A stretch of DNA of 25,981 nt from Flavobacterium sp. (GCA_030152225.1 JASLHL010000282.1:1-25981), one strand, 5' to 3'; positions 16,991-25,096 are shown, counted from the first letter of the stretch. The notes: a model not told the origin generated them from the letters alone. Numbers and translations: made by a program.

Positions 16991-18739
16991 ATGGCAATAA
17001 AGATTTATCCTGAATACCCACTTGACGAACTCGAGCAACTGATTATCAATGGCAATAAGGTACCCTATGGGGAATTTTTAATTTATGGCGATTTAGTTCA
17101 ATCACTGAGTGAGAGTGAACACGATTGGTATGTGTGGTATAGTCTGCGCTTGCCCTTTCACGATAATACCAGAATTAAGCGTGCAAAAGCCGATGCAGAA
17201 CTCGATTTTATTATCGTTTCTCGATTTGGAATTATTGTACTTGAAGTGAAAGGGGGTAATGTTGTGGTTGATCAAGGACGCTTCTGTTTTAAAGATGGCG
17301 ATCATACGAAATGGTTGCCGCAAAACCCATTTGAACAAGTAAAAGGGTATAAGTACACCCTGATGAATAAAGTATTTCCAAACTTTAAACACGTGCAATT
17401 TTGTGAAGCTGTGGCCTTTCCAACGACAAAAATTGCTATCGAAAATACCATTTATGACAAGAATCTGATCTACAGTGATTATACTCGAAAAAAGGAGTAT
17501 CACAACATTGAGAAGTTTCTCATGCATATTTACAGCTATACCCGAAAGAAATTACAAAGTGTACACCCCATTACGTTTAGGAGTTTAAAAAACAACGACC
17601 TGAACTATATTGTAAATACCTTTAGTCCGAAAGTACAAGACACCAATGTTTTTGCGTCTAGAAATTCATTTCAGTGGCTCAAAGAGCGAAATTTAGACTA
17701 TTTGTATTCCCTTTCGGAGAATCCGCGTTTAATGATTGAGGGGTCACCGGGCACAGGAAAAACAACTATGGCGATGGCCTATGCGGAGATGCAAGTCGAA
17801 CGCACCGGAATTTACCTGTGTTGGAACTCCTTGCTATGTGCGTATAATCAGCAGCGTTTTAACGAGCGAAATGTGCGCATTGATTGCATGACGTTTAAGC
17901 AGTTGATCGCCAAATACCATCCCAAAGCAAACGAAAAAGAAATCTTTTATTTAAAACCGTTGGCTTGTGCACAACTGGTAAAGGAAACCCTACAGCATTT
18001 AGAAGAACACAATCAATTGCCAGACTATGACTATATGATTATTGACGAGGCCCAAGATCTCTTGGATCGAAATTTAGCCTTGCTGATCGATAAGCTCTGT
18101 GGTGATGGAGAAGGATTAACGCAAGGTAATGTCATGTTGTTGTATGATTTAGATCAGAGTTTCTCTCTATTTGGTCGAGATGTAACGGAATATGCCTACT
18201 TTTTAAAGGATTATTTTACTCATTTCAGACTGCATAAGATAAGGCGAAGTGCCCAGAAATCGCAAATCCGTCAAATTGCGGAACACATTCAAGAAGCACC
18301 TGAAGAATGGGAAGAAGTAACCGATCACCAACAAGAATACGACGAAATTGAATTGCGCTCGTTTGCTGAGGTAGAAGCCTTGAAAGTCGCCATGAAAACC
18401 ATTATTGATAGTATTAACGATCCGAGTTCCTCTTTGATCGCGGAAGATGTGATTGTTTTGGTACAGAGCAAAGTATGGCAACGCCGAAACAACGTCGCTG
18501 ATTTAATTGTCGAATTGGAAATGGAAGAACTAACGCCAGATAAGCTCACGTTAGCACCAAGTGTATTGCAATATACAACGGCGCTGAAGTACAAGGGATT
18601 AGAGCGTAGAAATGTCATCCTAATTGTCGATAAACCCGATCAATTTACTCCTTTTGAATGGTATGTGGGCTGTACACGTGCCATTGACAATCTAAGTATT
18701 TGGCAATTGCATCCTTACCAAGAACACGAGGAAGACTAA
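16991..18739 (+). CDS. NERD-domain superfamily 1 (UvrD-like) helicase/ATPase
   Basis: A 582-residue protein combining a nuclease-related domain with an SF1 helicase core. The NERD part (about 60-160) has AELDFIIVSRFGIIVLEVKG, placing the acidic and lysine residues (D72, E85, K87) as in the restriction-endonuclease-like fold. The helicase part has Walker A GSPGTGKT (251-258), motif Ia-like LCWNSLLCAYNQQR, Walker B/motif II IIDEAQD (350-356), a motif V-like LKYKGLERRNVILI and motif VI-like YVGCTRA near the C-terminus. The core is short, so helicase 1B/2B accessory domains are reduced. The role is probably DNA repair or defence-type nucleic-acid processing; no partner genes support a named system. 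A purine-rich AAAGGAG at 16976-16982, 8 nt before the ATG, is an unusually good ribosome binding site for this phylum. Confidence 0.88.
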   Translation: MAIKIYPEYPLDELEQLIINGNKVPYGEFLIYGDLVQSLSESEHDWYVWYSLRLPFHDNTRIKRAKADAELDFIIVSRFGIIVLEVKGGNVVVDQGRFCFKDGDHTKWLPQNPFEQVKGYKYTLMNKVFPNFKHVQFCEAVAFPTTKIAIENTIYDKNLIYSDYTRKKEYHNIEKFLMHIYSYTRKKLQSVHPITFRSLKNNDLNYIVNTFSPKVQDTNVFASRNSFQWLKERNLDYLYSLSENPRLMIEGSPGTGKTTMAMAYAEMQVERTGIYLCWNSLLCAYNQQRFNERNVRIDCMTFKQLIAKYHPKANEKEIFYLKPLACAQLVKETLQHLEEHNQLPDYDYMIIDEAQDLLDRNLALLIDKLCGDGEGLTQGNVMLLYDLDQSFSLFGRDVTEYAYFLKDYFTHFRLHKIRRSAQKSQIRQIAEHIQEAPEEWEEVTDHQQEYDEIELRSFAEVEALKVAMKTIIDSINDPSSSLIAEDVIVLVQSKVWQRRNNVADLIVELEMEELTPDKLTLAPSVLQYTTALKYKGLERRNVILIVDKPDQFTPFEWYVGCTRAIDNLSIWQLHPYQEHEED

Positions 18740-18792
18740 TATGCAATAGATCTGCTAATTCAATAGATAAAATGACAGCTGTTGAGTTTGAA

Positions 18793-18834
18793 AATCAATG
18801 GTTTGGAAAAAGTACTTTTTCCAAACCATTGATT
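18793..18834. repeat. 42-bp perfect palindrome
   Basis: Both arms of 21 bp match exactly around the centre AGT|ACT at 18813/18814, reading AATCAATGGTTTGGAAAAAG on the left. It lies 53 bp past the helicase stop codon. It could be a bidirectional terminator, since each arm carries a run of five T, but there is no T tract after the stem. Confidence 0.9.
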
Positions 18835-18868
18835 ACTATATTTAATAATGAAGTTAGTGTTTAAAAAC

Positions 18869-18960
18869 GGTCAACCCTATTTAGGGACGTTCACCCTTTT
18901 ATCTCCCCTTGTTTATATTGGTTTGGGTGTTTGATGAACCTACACTGCGTTTCGGTTTCC
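18869..18960 (-). repeat. Dispersed repeat, copy B (inverted relative to copy A)
   Basis: Reverse complement of the 14352-14441 segment with about 90% identity. It starts with the imperfect hairpin GGTCAACCCTATTTAGGG and ends with GCGTTTCGGTTTCC. Copies A and B bracket the chaA, DHS-like and helicase genes as a 4.4-kb segment with inverted ends. Confidence 0.9.
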
Positions 18961-18969
18961 CATCACTCA

Positions 18970-19209
18970 TTACCCATTTCTATTTTTCGCTTTTTGACGG
19001 AGAACATACAGGTATAAACTTTCTGTTTTTTCTCTAGCCCAAGGGGTTTTTCTCAAAAACTTCAACGAAGAGTTAATGCTGGGATCATGCGTAAAACAAC
19101 GAATGTTGATCTCCTTGCCCAAACCTTCAAAGCCTTGATAGTAATCGACTAATTCTGTTAGAATATCCACGAGTTTCTTTCCGTGTAAGGGATCTTTTGA
19201 CGTTTCCAT
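18970..19209 (-). CDS. VF530 family (DUF2132) small protein
   Basis: A 79-residue protein matching the VF530/DUF2132 family: DPLHGKKLVDILTELVDYY, then GLGKEINIRCFTHDPSINSS and LKFLRKTPWAREKTESLY are its signature. The family folds as a small helical domain and has been described as DNA-binding from structure, but no cellular role is settled. The frame could start six codons earlier at 19227, but the -7 box TATCTTTG at 19232-19225 overlaps that codon and puts the transcript start near 19218. METSKDPLHG from 19209 is therefore the better start. The gene is alone on the reverse strand, and its 3' end abuts dispersed repeat copy B. Confidence 0.88.
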   Translation of the reverse strand: METSKDPLHGKKLVDILTELVDYYQGFEGLGKEINIRCFTHDPSINSSLKFLRKTPWAREKTESLYLYVLRQKAKNRNG

Positions 19210-19224
19210 AGGACCTATTTTCTG

Positions 19225-19232
19225 CAAAGATA
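19225..19232 (-). promoter_or_regulatory. -7 box for the VF530 gene
   Basis: On the reverse strand TATCTTTG matches TAnnTTTG. It predicts a start near 19218 and a leader of about 9 nt before the ATG at 19209. No clear -33 TTG was found. Confidence 0.5.
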
Positions 19233-19511
19233 CCGTTTATTCTTGGTGTAGTGGGGATTAAACCTCCCAAATAGCTGTAAATAATAAGGATTAGAAGGCA
19301 AAAATAAACATTTTGAATCTGTTCTTCCCTTGCTAAGGTGATCGCTCCCCAAAAAAGCCAATCCAAAAAGGGAAACCGTATGTATTCCTTCGTTTTAGAA
19401 AAAACGACCACAACAGTATAAGTTACGAAAATATTTTGAGTATAAAGCTGTTAAGTATCATCTCTTTACAAAAAAAATAGAAGGAACTTTAACTAAACAA
19501 ATAATTTAGCT

Positions 19512-19928
19512 ATGAAACAAAGAGTGCCCGTCTCACAAATTATGACAAAGGTATTAATCGCTGTACCCACGACGAAAAAAATAAGCGAAGTAAATCAATT
19601 ATTTAACGAGTACAATATTCGACATATTCCCGTAGTAGAAGGAGATCAGTTGGTGGGGATTATTTCGAGTAATGACATTTTAAAAATTGGTTATAGTACA
19701 GCAGAAATGGATGTGGAAGCAATTAATGCCATCTATGATGCATACAAACTAGAAGATATTATGACCGCTAATCCCATCGTAGTAGACGATGAAATAACAA
19801 TTAAAGAAGTAGCCGAATTATTAGTTGAACAACAATTCCACTCATTACCAGTGGTGGACAAAAACAAAGCCTTGGTTGGAATTGTTACCACAACAGACCT
19901 CATTAATTATTTAATCGCTCAGTATTAA
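19512..19928 (+). CDS. Two-CBS-domain protein
   Basis: A 138-residue protein made almost entirely of two CBS domains. CBS1 (about 7-60) has VSQIMTKVLIAVPTTKKISE and HIPVVEGDQLVGIISSNDIL; CBS2 (about 77-135) has LEDIMTANPIVVDDEITIKE and HSLPVVDKNKALVGIVTTTD. A CBS pair usually binds adenine nucleotides such as AMP, ATP or S-adenosylmethionine and acts as an energy or ligand sensor. No catalytic or membrane domain is attached, so it presumably works by binding a partner. The target cannot be read from the neighbours. It has its own terminator 23 bp past the stop. The start MKQRVPVSQIM leads straight into the first domain, supporting the ATG at 19512. Confidence 0.93.
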   Translation: MKQRVPVSQIMTKVLIAVPTTKKISEVNQLFNEYNIRHIPVVEGDQLVGIISSNDILKIGYSTAEMDVEAINAIYDAYKLEDIMTANPIVVDDEITIKEVAELLVEQQFHSLPVVDKNKALVGIVTTTDLINYLIAQY

Positions 19929-19950
19929 CGATGGATGAGTTTTGCTTTTT

Positions 19951-19983
19951 AGCCTTCTATTCTTTTGAGTAGAAGGCTTTTGT
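19951..19983 (+). terminator. Terminator after the CBS gene
   Basis: AGCCTTCTA (19951-19959) pairs with TAGAAGGCT (19970-19978) across a 10-nt loop, followed by a short T-rich tail. A preceding CTTTTT run suggests it may also work on the other strand. Confidence 0.85.
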
Positions 19984-19992
19984 TGTTTGGCT

Positions 19993-20110
19993 TTTATCTC
20001 ACCTAATTTATATTTTGTTTTTGGTGTTCGATGAATCTTCACTTCGTTCCGATTTTCGCTACGCTACGATTTGCTGTCAACCGTCAACTGATTAACCGTC
20101 AACTGTGCAC
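19993..20110 (-). repeat. Dispersed repeat, copy D
   Basis: On the reverse strand it reads AAATCGTAGCGTAGCG, AATCGGAACGAAGTGAAG, ATTCATCGAACACCAAAA, then AAATATAAATTAGGTGAG and ATAAAAG, the same order as copy C at 14473-14570. The GTTGACGGTTAATCAGTTGA segment at its outer end is related to CCGTCAACTT beside copy C. A frame running through this repeat upstream of the exonuclease gene is not part of that gene. Confidence 0.85.
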
Positions 20111-20129
20111 AATCCACTCAAAAAAATAC

Positions 20130-20137
20130 TACCTTTG
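20130..20137 (+). promoter_or_regulatory. -7 box of the exonuclease gene
   Basis: TACCTTTG matches TAnnTTTG, 22 bp before the ATG at 20160. It rules out the upstream in-frame start at 20031, which would lie inside the dispersed repeat. The -33 region is not clear. Confidence 0.6.
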
Positions 20138-20159
20138 TCGTTCACCAAGAAAAAAAAGA

Positions 20160-20651
20160 ATGAATTCGTTTGTTGCGCTAGACTTTGAAACGGCTAATCA
20201 ACATAGAAGTAGTGTTTGTAGTGTTGGATTAGTATTTGTTGAAGACAGAAAAATCGTAGATAAATACTACGAATTAATTAAACCAACCCCTAATTTTTAT
20301 AGCTATTGGAATACCAAAGTACACGGATTAACGCAAAGTGATACCGCTCAAGCTGCGGAGTTTCCTGAGCTATGGGAATACTTACTCGATCGCATCAAAG
20401 ATTTACCTTTGGTGGCGCACAATAGCGCTTTTGATCAGAGCTGCCTCAAAGCGGTTCTAGCGAGCTATAATCTACCGATACACCAGAATCCATTTTATTG
20501 TACCTTTCGCAAATCAAAGAGTCTATTTCCTTCTTTGCCAAACCACAAACTCGATACTGTATCTCAATACTTGGGATTTAAATTAGACAATCACCATCAT
20601 GCTTTAGCTGATGCAGAGGCTTGTGCGCATATTGCTTTACAGGTATTTTAA
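20160..20651 (+). CDS. DEDDh 3'-5' exonuclease, DnaQ/epsilon-like
   Basis: A 163-residue single-domain exonuclease of the DnaQ-like family, cytoplasmic, removing nucleotides from 3' ends with two metal ions. All four acidic positions and the histidine are visible: D8 and E10 in ALDFETAN, D92 in AHNSAFDQ, and H146 with D151 in HHALADAEA. The KVHGLT segment is also typical of the family. It is too short and lacks the polymerase-binding tail of a replicative epsilon subunit, so a repair or RNA-processing role is likely but not shown. The frame is open upstream to 20031, but that part runs through dispersed repeat copy D and the promoter, so the start at 20160 was chosen. A phosphatase gene follows after 16 bp. 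Confidence 0.9.
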   Translation: MNSFVALDFETANQHRSSVCSVGLVFVEDRKIVDKYYELIKPTPNFYSYWNTKVHGLTQSDTAQAAEFPELWEYLLDRIKDLPLVAHNSAFDQSCLKAVLASYNLPIHQNPFYCTFRKSKSLFPSLPNHKLDTVSQYLGFKLDNHHHALADAEACAHIALQVF

Positions 20652-20667
20652 TGCTAGCTCGAATCAA

Positions 20668-21315
20668 ATGGATTATTTAATTGTTGGAGATATCCACGGC
20701 TGTTACTATACGTTTTGTCAGCTACTTGAACATTGGAATCGCGAGCGAGAAGTACTCATTCTCGTGGGCGATCTCATTGATCGAGGAAATTACAGTGCAA
20801 AAGTATTACAACTGTGTAAAGAACTTAGCGAGGGAAATAACCAGGTGGTGGTATTGAAAGGAAACCACGAAGCCGAACTGATTCAATACCTGATAACAGG
20901 AGCAAATGATAATTGGACCAGTCAAGGAGGAGAGGCAACTTTGTTGAACTTTGCAGCCTATGATTTACCAGTACAAGATTACATCTGTTGGTTACAAGCA
21001 TTGCCTTTGCAGTTTGAAACACCTTATTTTAGTGTTACCCATGCAGGGATAACAAAAACTGTAGATCCTTTTCTTGAAGATCATGAGGATAGTGTGCTCT
21101 GGAACAGAAAACCCTTGCAAAACATTGGTAAAATGCAAATTCATGGCCATACGCCACTAAAAGCGAATCAAGCCCAATATAACGCCCAATCCCATGCGTG
21201 GAATATTGATACAGGGGCTTATTATGGCTATGGATTAACAGCAATTAAAATACCTGAAGGATCAGAAGAGGCAACCCTAATCACAATTGCCACAGATCCA
21301 CGTGATGTCCTGTAA
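20668..21315 (+). CDS. Calcineurin-like (PPP-type) metallophosphoesterase
   Basis: A 215-residue phosphatase of the bacterial PPP/ApaH-like group with two metal ions at the active site. The three family signatures appear in order: GDIHG (7-11), GDLIDRG (34-40) and GNHE (65-68). Later metal-binding histidines are in VTHAG and IHGHTP. It could dephosphorylate Ser/Thr proteins, as PrpA/PrpB-like enzymes do, or hydrolyse dinucleotides; the sequence does not decide. The in-frame ATG at 20611 overlaps the end of the exonuclease gene and adds 19 residues before the first beta strand, so the ATG at 20668 was chosen. It is probably co-transcribed with the exonuclease (16-bp gap). Its stop codon lies only 4 bp from the convergent histidine kinase gene, with no terminator between them. 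Confidence 0.92.
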   Translation: MDYLIVGDIHGCYYTFCQLLEHWNREREVLILVGDLIDRGNYSAKVLQLCKELSEGNNQVVVLKGNHEAELIQYLITGANDNWTSQGGEATLLNFAAYDLPVQDYICWLQALPLQFETPYFSVTHAGITKTVDPFLEDHEDSVLWNRKPLQNIGKMQIHGHTPLKANQAQYNAQSHAWNIDTGAYYGYGLTAIKIPEGSEEATLITIATDPRDVL

Positions 21316-21319
21316 TGTA

Positions 21320-23344
21320 CTAACTAAGTTGTAACGAAATTTCAGTTCCTGTTTGTGGATTGGATAAAATGCTAAGCTCAGCTTCAATCAGCAGGGCTCT
21401 TTCTTTCATGTTAGTTAATCCAATTCCACGATGGGCAGTACGTTTAAATCCTTTGCCATTATCTTGAATCTTAAAGAGGATGTTGTGTGCTTCTAAGCTG
21501 ATCTTCAACTTGCATAAACTCGCATTGGCATGCTTGTTTACATTCTGAAAGGCCTCTTGGATAATCTGATAAATATTTACTTTTTGTACGGTGGTTAAGT
21601 GTTCTAATGATAAATTGGGTTCAAAGAAAATAGAGAATTTTGTTTTGTTTTTATTAGACTGTTTACTCACCAGTTCAACGAGTAATTTTTCAAAAGATTT
21701 GTCCTGAAAGATTTGCTGCTGCGCAAAGGAATGCGAAATATTGCGTACCTTGTTTTCTAATTGAATTAATTCTTCAACTAACATCCCCTTGAGCTTTTCA
21801 TTGGGATTCTCCAATAACTGCGTATTAAATCGCAACGTAAAAATACTGTTAATTACACCGTCATGCAGATCTTTCGCAATGCGATTGCGTTCTTTCAATA
21901 TGGAGCTATTCTCAATGGTATTATTTTCCACAAGTAGATTTAAAATCTGTTCGTTTTTTGACTTTTGACTATTGGCATGTTCCAATTCTCTATTTTTGTT
22001 TTTCAAGCGAATAAAGATCAATCCAAAGAGTAAACCACCAATAGCTAAAAGAGCGGCTAAGGAGATGGAATAGATTTTTTGTTTGAGTGCTTCATTTTCT
22101 TTGGCAATCATCAAGGTTTTATACTCAATTTTTGCAAAACTCTCTTTCGTTTCTTTTTCTTGTTCTTCAATGAAATACGATACATCGATAAGTTCCTGTA
22201 TGCGTGCTGGTGTTTGTTCAGATGGAAAGAAAGTAAGCATACTCTCAATCATGCCTTTTTTCTGCTTGTATAACTTGCTTTGATCAGCCAACTGATAACC
22301 AGTATAAATCCATTCTAAGGCAGCTTCTGGTTGTTGAGCATCCAATAATACAATTGAAATTAGATTACTAGTATCGACAGCATAGGTAGGGTGGTTTAAT
22401 TCTTTAAGGATGGTATAAGACTCGATTAGATTTGGGATAACATCTGTTTTTTTGCCTTGAAGGTATAGCGTATAGTAATAGTTTGCATTAATCAAAGCAT
22501 AGAGTTGAATGGGGTTATCTCCTTGTTTAAAATGGGCTAAGGCTTCTAGGAAGTAGTGTTCTGCTTGATCGTATTGCTCTAGTTCTAAATAAGTCATCCC
22601 AATATTACCTAAGAGATTGGATATTGCCATATGATAAACTTCTGCTGGGATGAGCTTGTGTTGCCCCTCATCGTTTTTTAGCTTCTCGTAGATATCAAAT
22701 AACATTGCTAATGCCTCTTGATGTTTTTGGGAGATAACTAAGAAAAAGGATTGCAGTTGATTGGATTCGATATAAATGGAACTGAGTGGAGAGTTCTTTA
22801 AAATACGCAACGATTTGTATAATTTAGCTTCAGACTCATTGTCAAATCCTGCATTATACAATAGACGTGCTTGATAATAAATATTTTCTGCTAGGGCTAA
22901 ACTATCTCCACTTTTAGCATATAGCGGTTCTGCTTTTAAGTAAAAAGAATAAACACTGTCTAATTGTTCATTGTCGTGATAAAAAACAGCCGCATTGTCG
23001 TATAAACGCGCTAGGCGTATATAGTCTTTGGATTTTTTAGCATCGCGTTCAACTAGGTCGTATACACTAAAAAAAGCAGAGGCATTACCTGCCCAACGCA
23101 GTTGATTTACAATACTATCTAGGTAAAGACGGTGTTCTTGTGTATGGGGTAATTCAAGGATTTTAGTTACATCTGCTTCATATTTTTTAAAGATTTCTTC
23201 TTTTTGTGCTGGTGTTCGCTTAATTGCATATAAATTATCAATATCCGTTTGATAGGTCATTTGATTCCGATGGCAACTACTGATTAGTAAAAGCAGTAAA
23301 AAAAAAGTACAGTATCGATAAAACAAAGCAGAAGTGTAAAACAT
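21320..23344 (-). CDS. TPR-containing histidine kinase, NarL/DegS type (HisKA_3)
   Basis: A 674-residue sensor kinase. The N-terminus has a hydrophobic signal ending in LISSC, a plausible lipobox, so the sensor part may be a membrane-anchored lipoprotein. About 350 residues of helical TPR-like repeats follow (for instance YLELEQYDQAEHYFLEALAH), then a coiled segment and one membrane helix (about 424-446). The kinase core has the HisKA_3 H-box ERNRIAKDLHDGV with phospho-acceptor His494, an N-box region EAFQNVNKHA (about 597-606), DNGKGF (628-633) and GIGLTNMKER (640-649). This class normally phosphorylates a LuxR/NarL-type response regulator, but none is in the window. It lies 64 bp downstream of the other kinase gene and may share its transcript. 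The signal sensed is unknown. Confidence 0.92.
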   Translation of the reverse strand: MFYTSALFYRYCTFFLLLLLISSCHRNQMTYQTDIDNLYAIKRTPAQKEEIFKKYEADVTKILELPHTQEHRLYLDSIVNQLRWAGNASAFFSVYDLVERDAKKSKDYIRLARLYDNAAVFYHDNEQLDSVYSFYLKAEPLYAKSGDSLALAENIYYQARLLYNAGFDNESEAKLYKSLRILKNSPLSSIYIESNQLQSFFLVISQKHQEALAMLFDIYEKLKNDEGQHKLIPAEVYHMAISNLLGNIGMTYLELEQYDQAEHYFLEALAHFKQGDNPIQLYALINANYYYTLYLQGKKTDVIPNLIESYTILKELNHPTYAVDTSNLISIVLLDAQQPEAALEWIYTGYQLADQSKLYKQKKGMIESMLTFFPSEQTPARIQELIDVSYFIEEQEKETKESFAKIEYKTLMIAKENEALKQKIYSISLAALLAIGGLLFGLIFIRLKNKNRELEHANSQKSKNEQILNLLVENNTIENSSILKERNRIAKDLHDGVINSIFTLRFNTQLLENPNEKLKGMLVEELIQLENKVRNISHSFAQQQIFQDKSFEKLLVELVSKQSNKNKTKFSIFFEPNLSLEHLTTVQKVNIYQIIQEAFQNVNKHANASLCKLKISLEAHNILFKIQDNGKGFKRTAHRGIGLTNMKERALLIEAELSILSNPQTGTEISLQLS

Positions 23345-23408
23345 AAAGTAAGTGGTTTAAGGGAGGATGTTGTATTTGTTGTTGTATTTAGTAGCTTGTA
23401 TTTTCAGA

Positions 23409-24764
23409 TTAGCCCTTGGGGAGCTGAATGGTAACTAAGGTGTATTGACCAAGTTCAGATTCGATTTTTAGCTGCCCTTTATGGAGTGAAATAATTTTAT
23501 AGGCCAAAGATAAACCCAGTCCCGTTCCTTGTATGCTAAACGCATTGGACGAACGATAGAAGGGAAGAGTTAGTTTTTCAATGTCTTCTGCTTTGATGCC
23601 AATGCCTTGATCTTTGACCTGAATAACAATCGCTGTAGGCGTAGTATCCAGGATGACGTCAACCTTTTGATTGTGGGAAAATTTATCGGCATTGAGAATA
23701 ATATTAGAAAGAGCTAGACTAATCAGTTGTGCATTTCCATTGATGTGAACGTGATGAAACTCTTCCGTAGTATTGAAGATGAGATTCACTTTTAGCTTGC
23801 TGTGATGTAGTAGGAGATTGTCCAACGTATTCCACCAAAACGTTTCAAAGTGAATGGGCATTAACGCATGATTATTTTGATCTAACTTGGCTAACGTTAG
23901 TAAATTATTGAGAATCTGATCCGTGTTTAAAGTATGTTGTATAATTGCTTGTAGAGCCTGTTGGTAAGCTTCGGGCTCCCGTTCTTGACTTAGGGCAATT
24001 TCCGCTGTTCCTAAAACAGCAGCAATAGGGGTTTTTAATTCATGTGAAGCATGGGCTACAAAAGCTTTTTGGTTTTCGAAGGATTCGTGTAATCGTTCAA
24101 ATAAGGTATTAATGGCTTCACTCAACGTTCGAATTTCATCTTTGGACATTTCAGTTGTAGAAATCGGTTCTGCTAAGGTATCAACATTTCGCGATTGCAC
24201 GTGTTGAATGATATTCTTAATCGGGTTGAGGAAGCTTTCCGCAAATAAACGCGAAAGAGCAAAAGTAATCAGTAGGGCAATCAATAAGCTGATTAACATA
24301 ATAGAGCGCAATTGTTTGAGCGCATCTAATCCTGTCTGATCTACAGCCTTTGCCATGACGATATAGTCACCTGAATTATCTTTGTACAAAACGCCAAAAA
24401 CATAGTCATCCCCTTGTTTAAACCAAACCTTGTTGTCATGGACAACAGCTTCCAAAATGGCTTTATCCCATTTCAATTCGTTTTCTTCAATAAAAATAGG
24501 ATTAAAATCAAGCGTGTAGATACGGATTTGCTCTTTTGGCAACGTGCGAGGAAATTTTCGCAACACTTCTTGGAACTCTGCAAAAGTAAAATTGTCTTCA
24601 GCTAAGTAGTTATGTCCCACAATATACGCGCGATCTTCCAATTGCTTAAAGAAGTTTTTTTGCCAGTGATTGGCCACAACAAAGTAAATAGCGACAAGGA
24701 CAATAGAAAGCAGAATGGCAAATAAACCTAAGAATTGAAGAGATAAGCGGGTGCGAATTTTCAT
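23409..24764 (-). CDS. HAMP-type sensor histidine kinase (HisKA/HATPase)
   Basis: A 451-residue classical membrane sensor kinase. TM1 spans about 9-31 and TM2 about 154-174, with a 120-residue periplasmic sensor domain between them. A HAMP-like segment follows (LNPIKNIIQHVQ and onward), then the H-box FVAHASHELKTP with phospho-acceptor His241, the N-box SNIILNADKFS, DQGIGI (385-390) and GTGLGLSLA (413-421). The family usually pairs with an OmpR-type response regulator encoded next to it, but none is visible on either side here. The ATG overlaps the stop of a short upstream frame (TAATG), a coupling typical of two-component operons. Just upstream a direct repeat with 11-bp period could be a regulator binding site. 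The signal is unknown. Confidence 0.94.
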   Translation of the reverse strand: MKIRTRLSLQFLGLFAILLSIVLVAIYFVVANHWQKNFFKQLEDRAYIVGHNYLAEDNFTFAEFQEVLRKFPRTLPKEQIRIYTLDFNPIFIEENELKWDKAILEAVVHDNKVWFKQGDDYVFGVLYKDNSGDYIVMAKAVDQTGLDALKQLRSIMLISLLIALLITFALSRLFAESFLNPIKNIIQHVQSRNVDTLAEPISTTEMSKDEIRTLSEAINTLFERLHESFENQKAFVAHASHELKTPIAAVLGTAEIALSQEREPEAYQQALQAIIQHTLNTDQILNNLLTLAKLDQNNHALMPIHFETFWWNTLDNLLLHHSKLKVNLIFNTTEEFHHVHINGNAQLISLALSNIILNADKFSHNQKVDVILDTTPTAIVIQVKDQGIGIKAEDIEKLTLPFYRSSNAFSIQGTGLGLSLAYKIISLHKGQLKIESELGQYTLVTIQLPKG

Positions 24765-24913
24765 TACAACAAGTTTTTATAAGCAGCCTTGTATCGATCT
24801 TGAATTGATCTTGGATCGGGATGATCCTCAGAAAGCAAAAGAGCGTGCACTGTTGCATGTGATGAACCATTTATAGCGATACAAGGGTATTGAATTGCGT
24901 CTATAAAGGTATT
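24764..24913 (-). other. Short open frame ending in TAATG overlap with the kinase gene
   Basis: Forty-nine codons open between stops, ending in HPDPRSIQDRYKAAYKNLL and TAA, whose last base is the first base of the kinase ATG. There is no ATG in this frame; the only obvious alternative start is a GTG giving 28 residues. It may be the tail of a lost gene once coupled to the kinase, or chance. I do not recognise the family. Confidence 0.3.
24796..24813. promoter_or_regulatory. Direct repeat GATCTTG with 11-bp period
   Basis: GATCTTG at 24796-24802 and again at 24807-24813, separated by AATT, 32 bp upstream of the kinase ATG. OmpR/PhoB-type regulators bind tandem half-sites spaced about one helical turn apart, so this could be an autoregulatory site. 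It is also explained if the short frame here is coding. Confidence 0.3.
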
Positions 24914-25096
24914 TTATTATTTAGAATAAAGAAAGGAAGTGCCGCTTGTTATTTATAATTGTTTTTTTGTATTATAAGGAAATTCGGGGAGGCTAGAAAA
25001 TGGATAAGTAAATGGACAAGAAACGATGAGGTGAAATCGATTGTTTTAAGCTGCTGTTTTTTGGAGGAATTAAAGAGTTAAACGCCTGTATTTAAA

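Noticed and set aside
19127..19411. 94-residue reverse-strand open frame overlapping the VF530 gene
   Set aside because: It overlaps the well-supported VF530 gene and its promoter in another frame, has no recognisable domain, and its second half has no protein-like pattern.
20031..20159. N-terminal extension of the exonuclease
   Set aside because: It is encoded by dispersed repeat copy D and passes through the predicted -7 box; the DEDDh domain begins directly at the 20160 start.
24646..24870. 74-residue reverse-strand open frame overlapping the kinase start
   Set aside because: It overlaps the conserved first membrane segment of the kinase in a different frame and shows no response-regulator motif.
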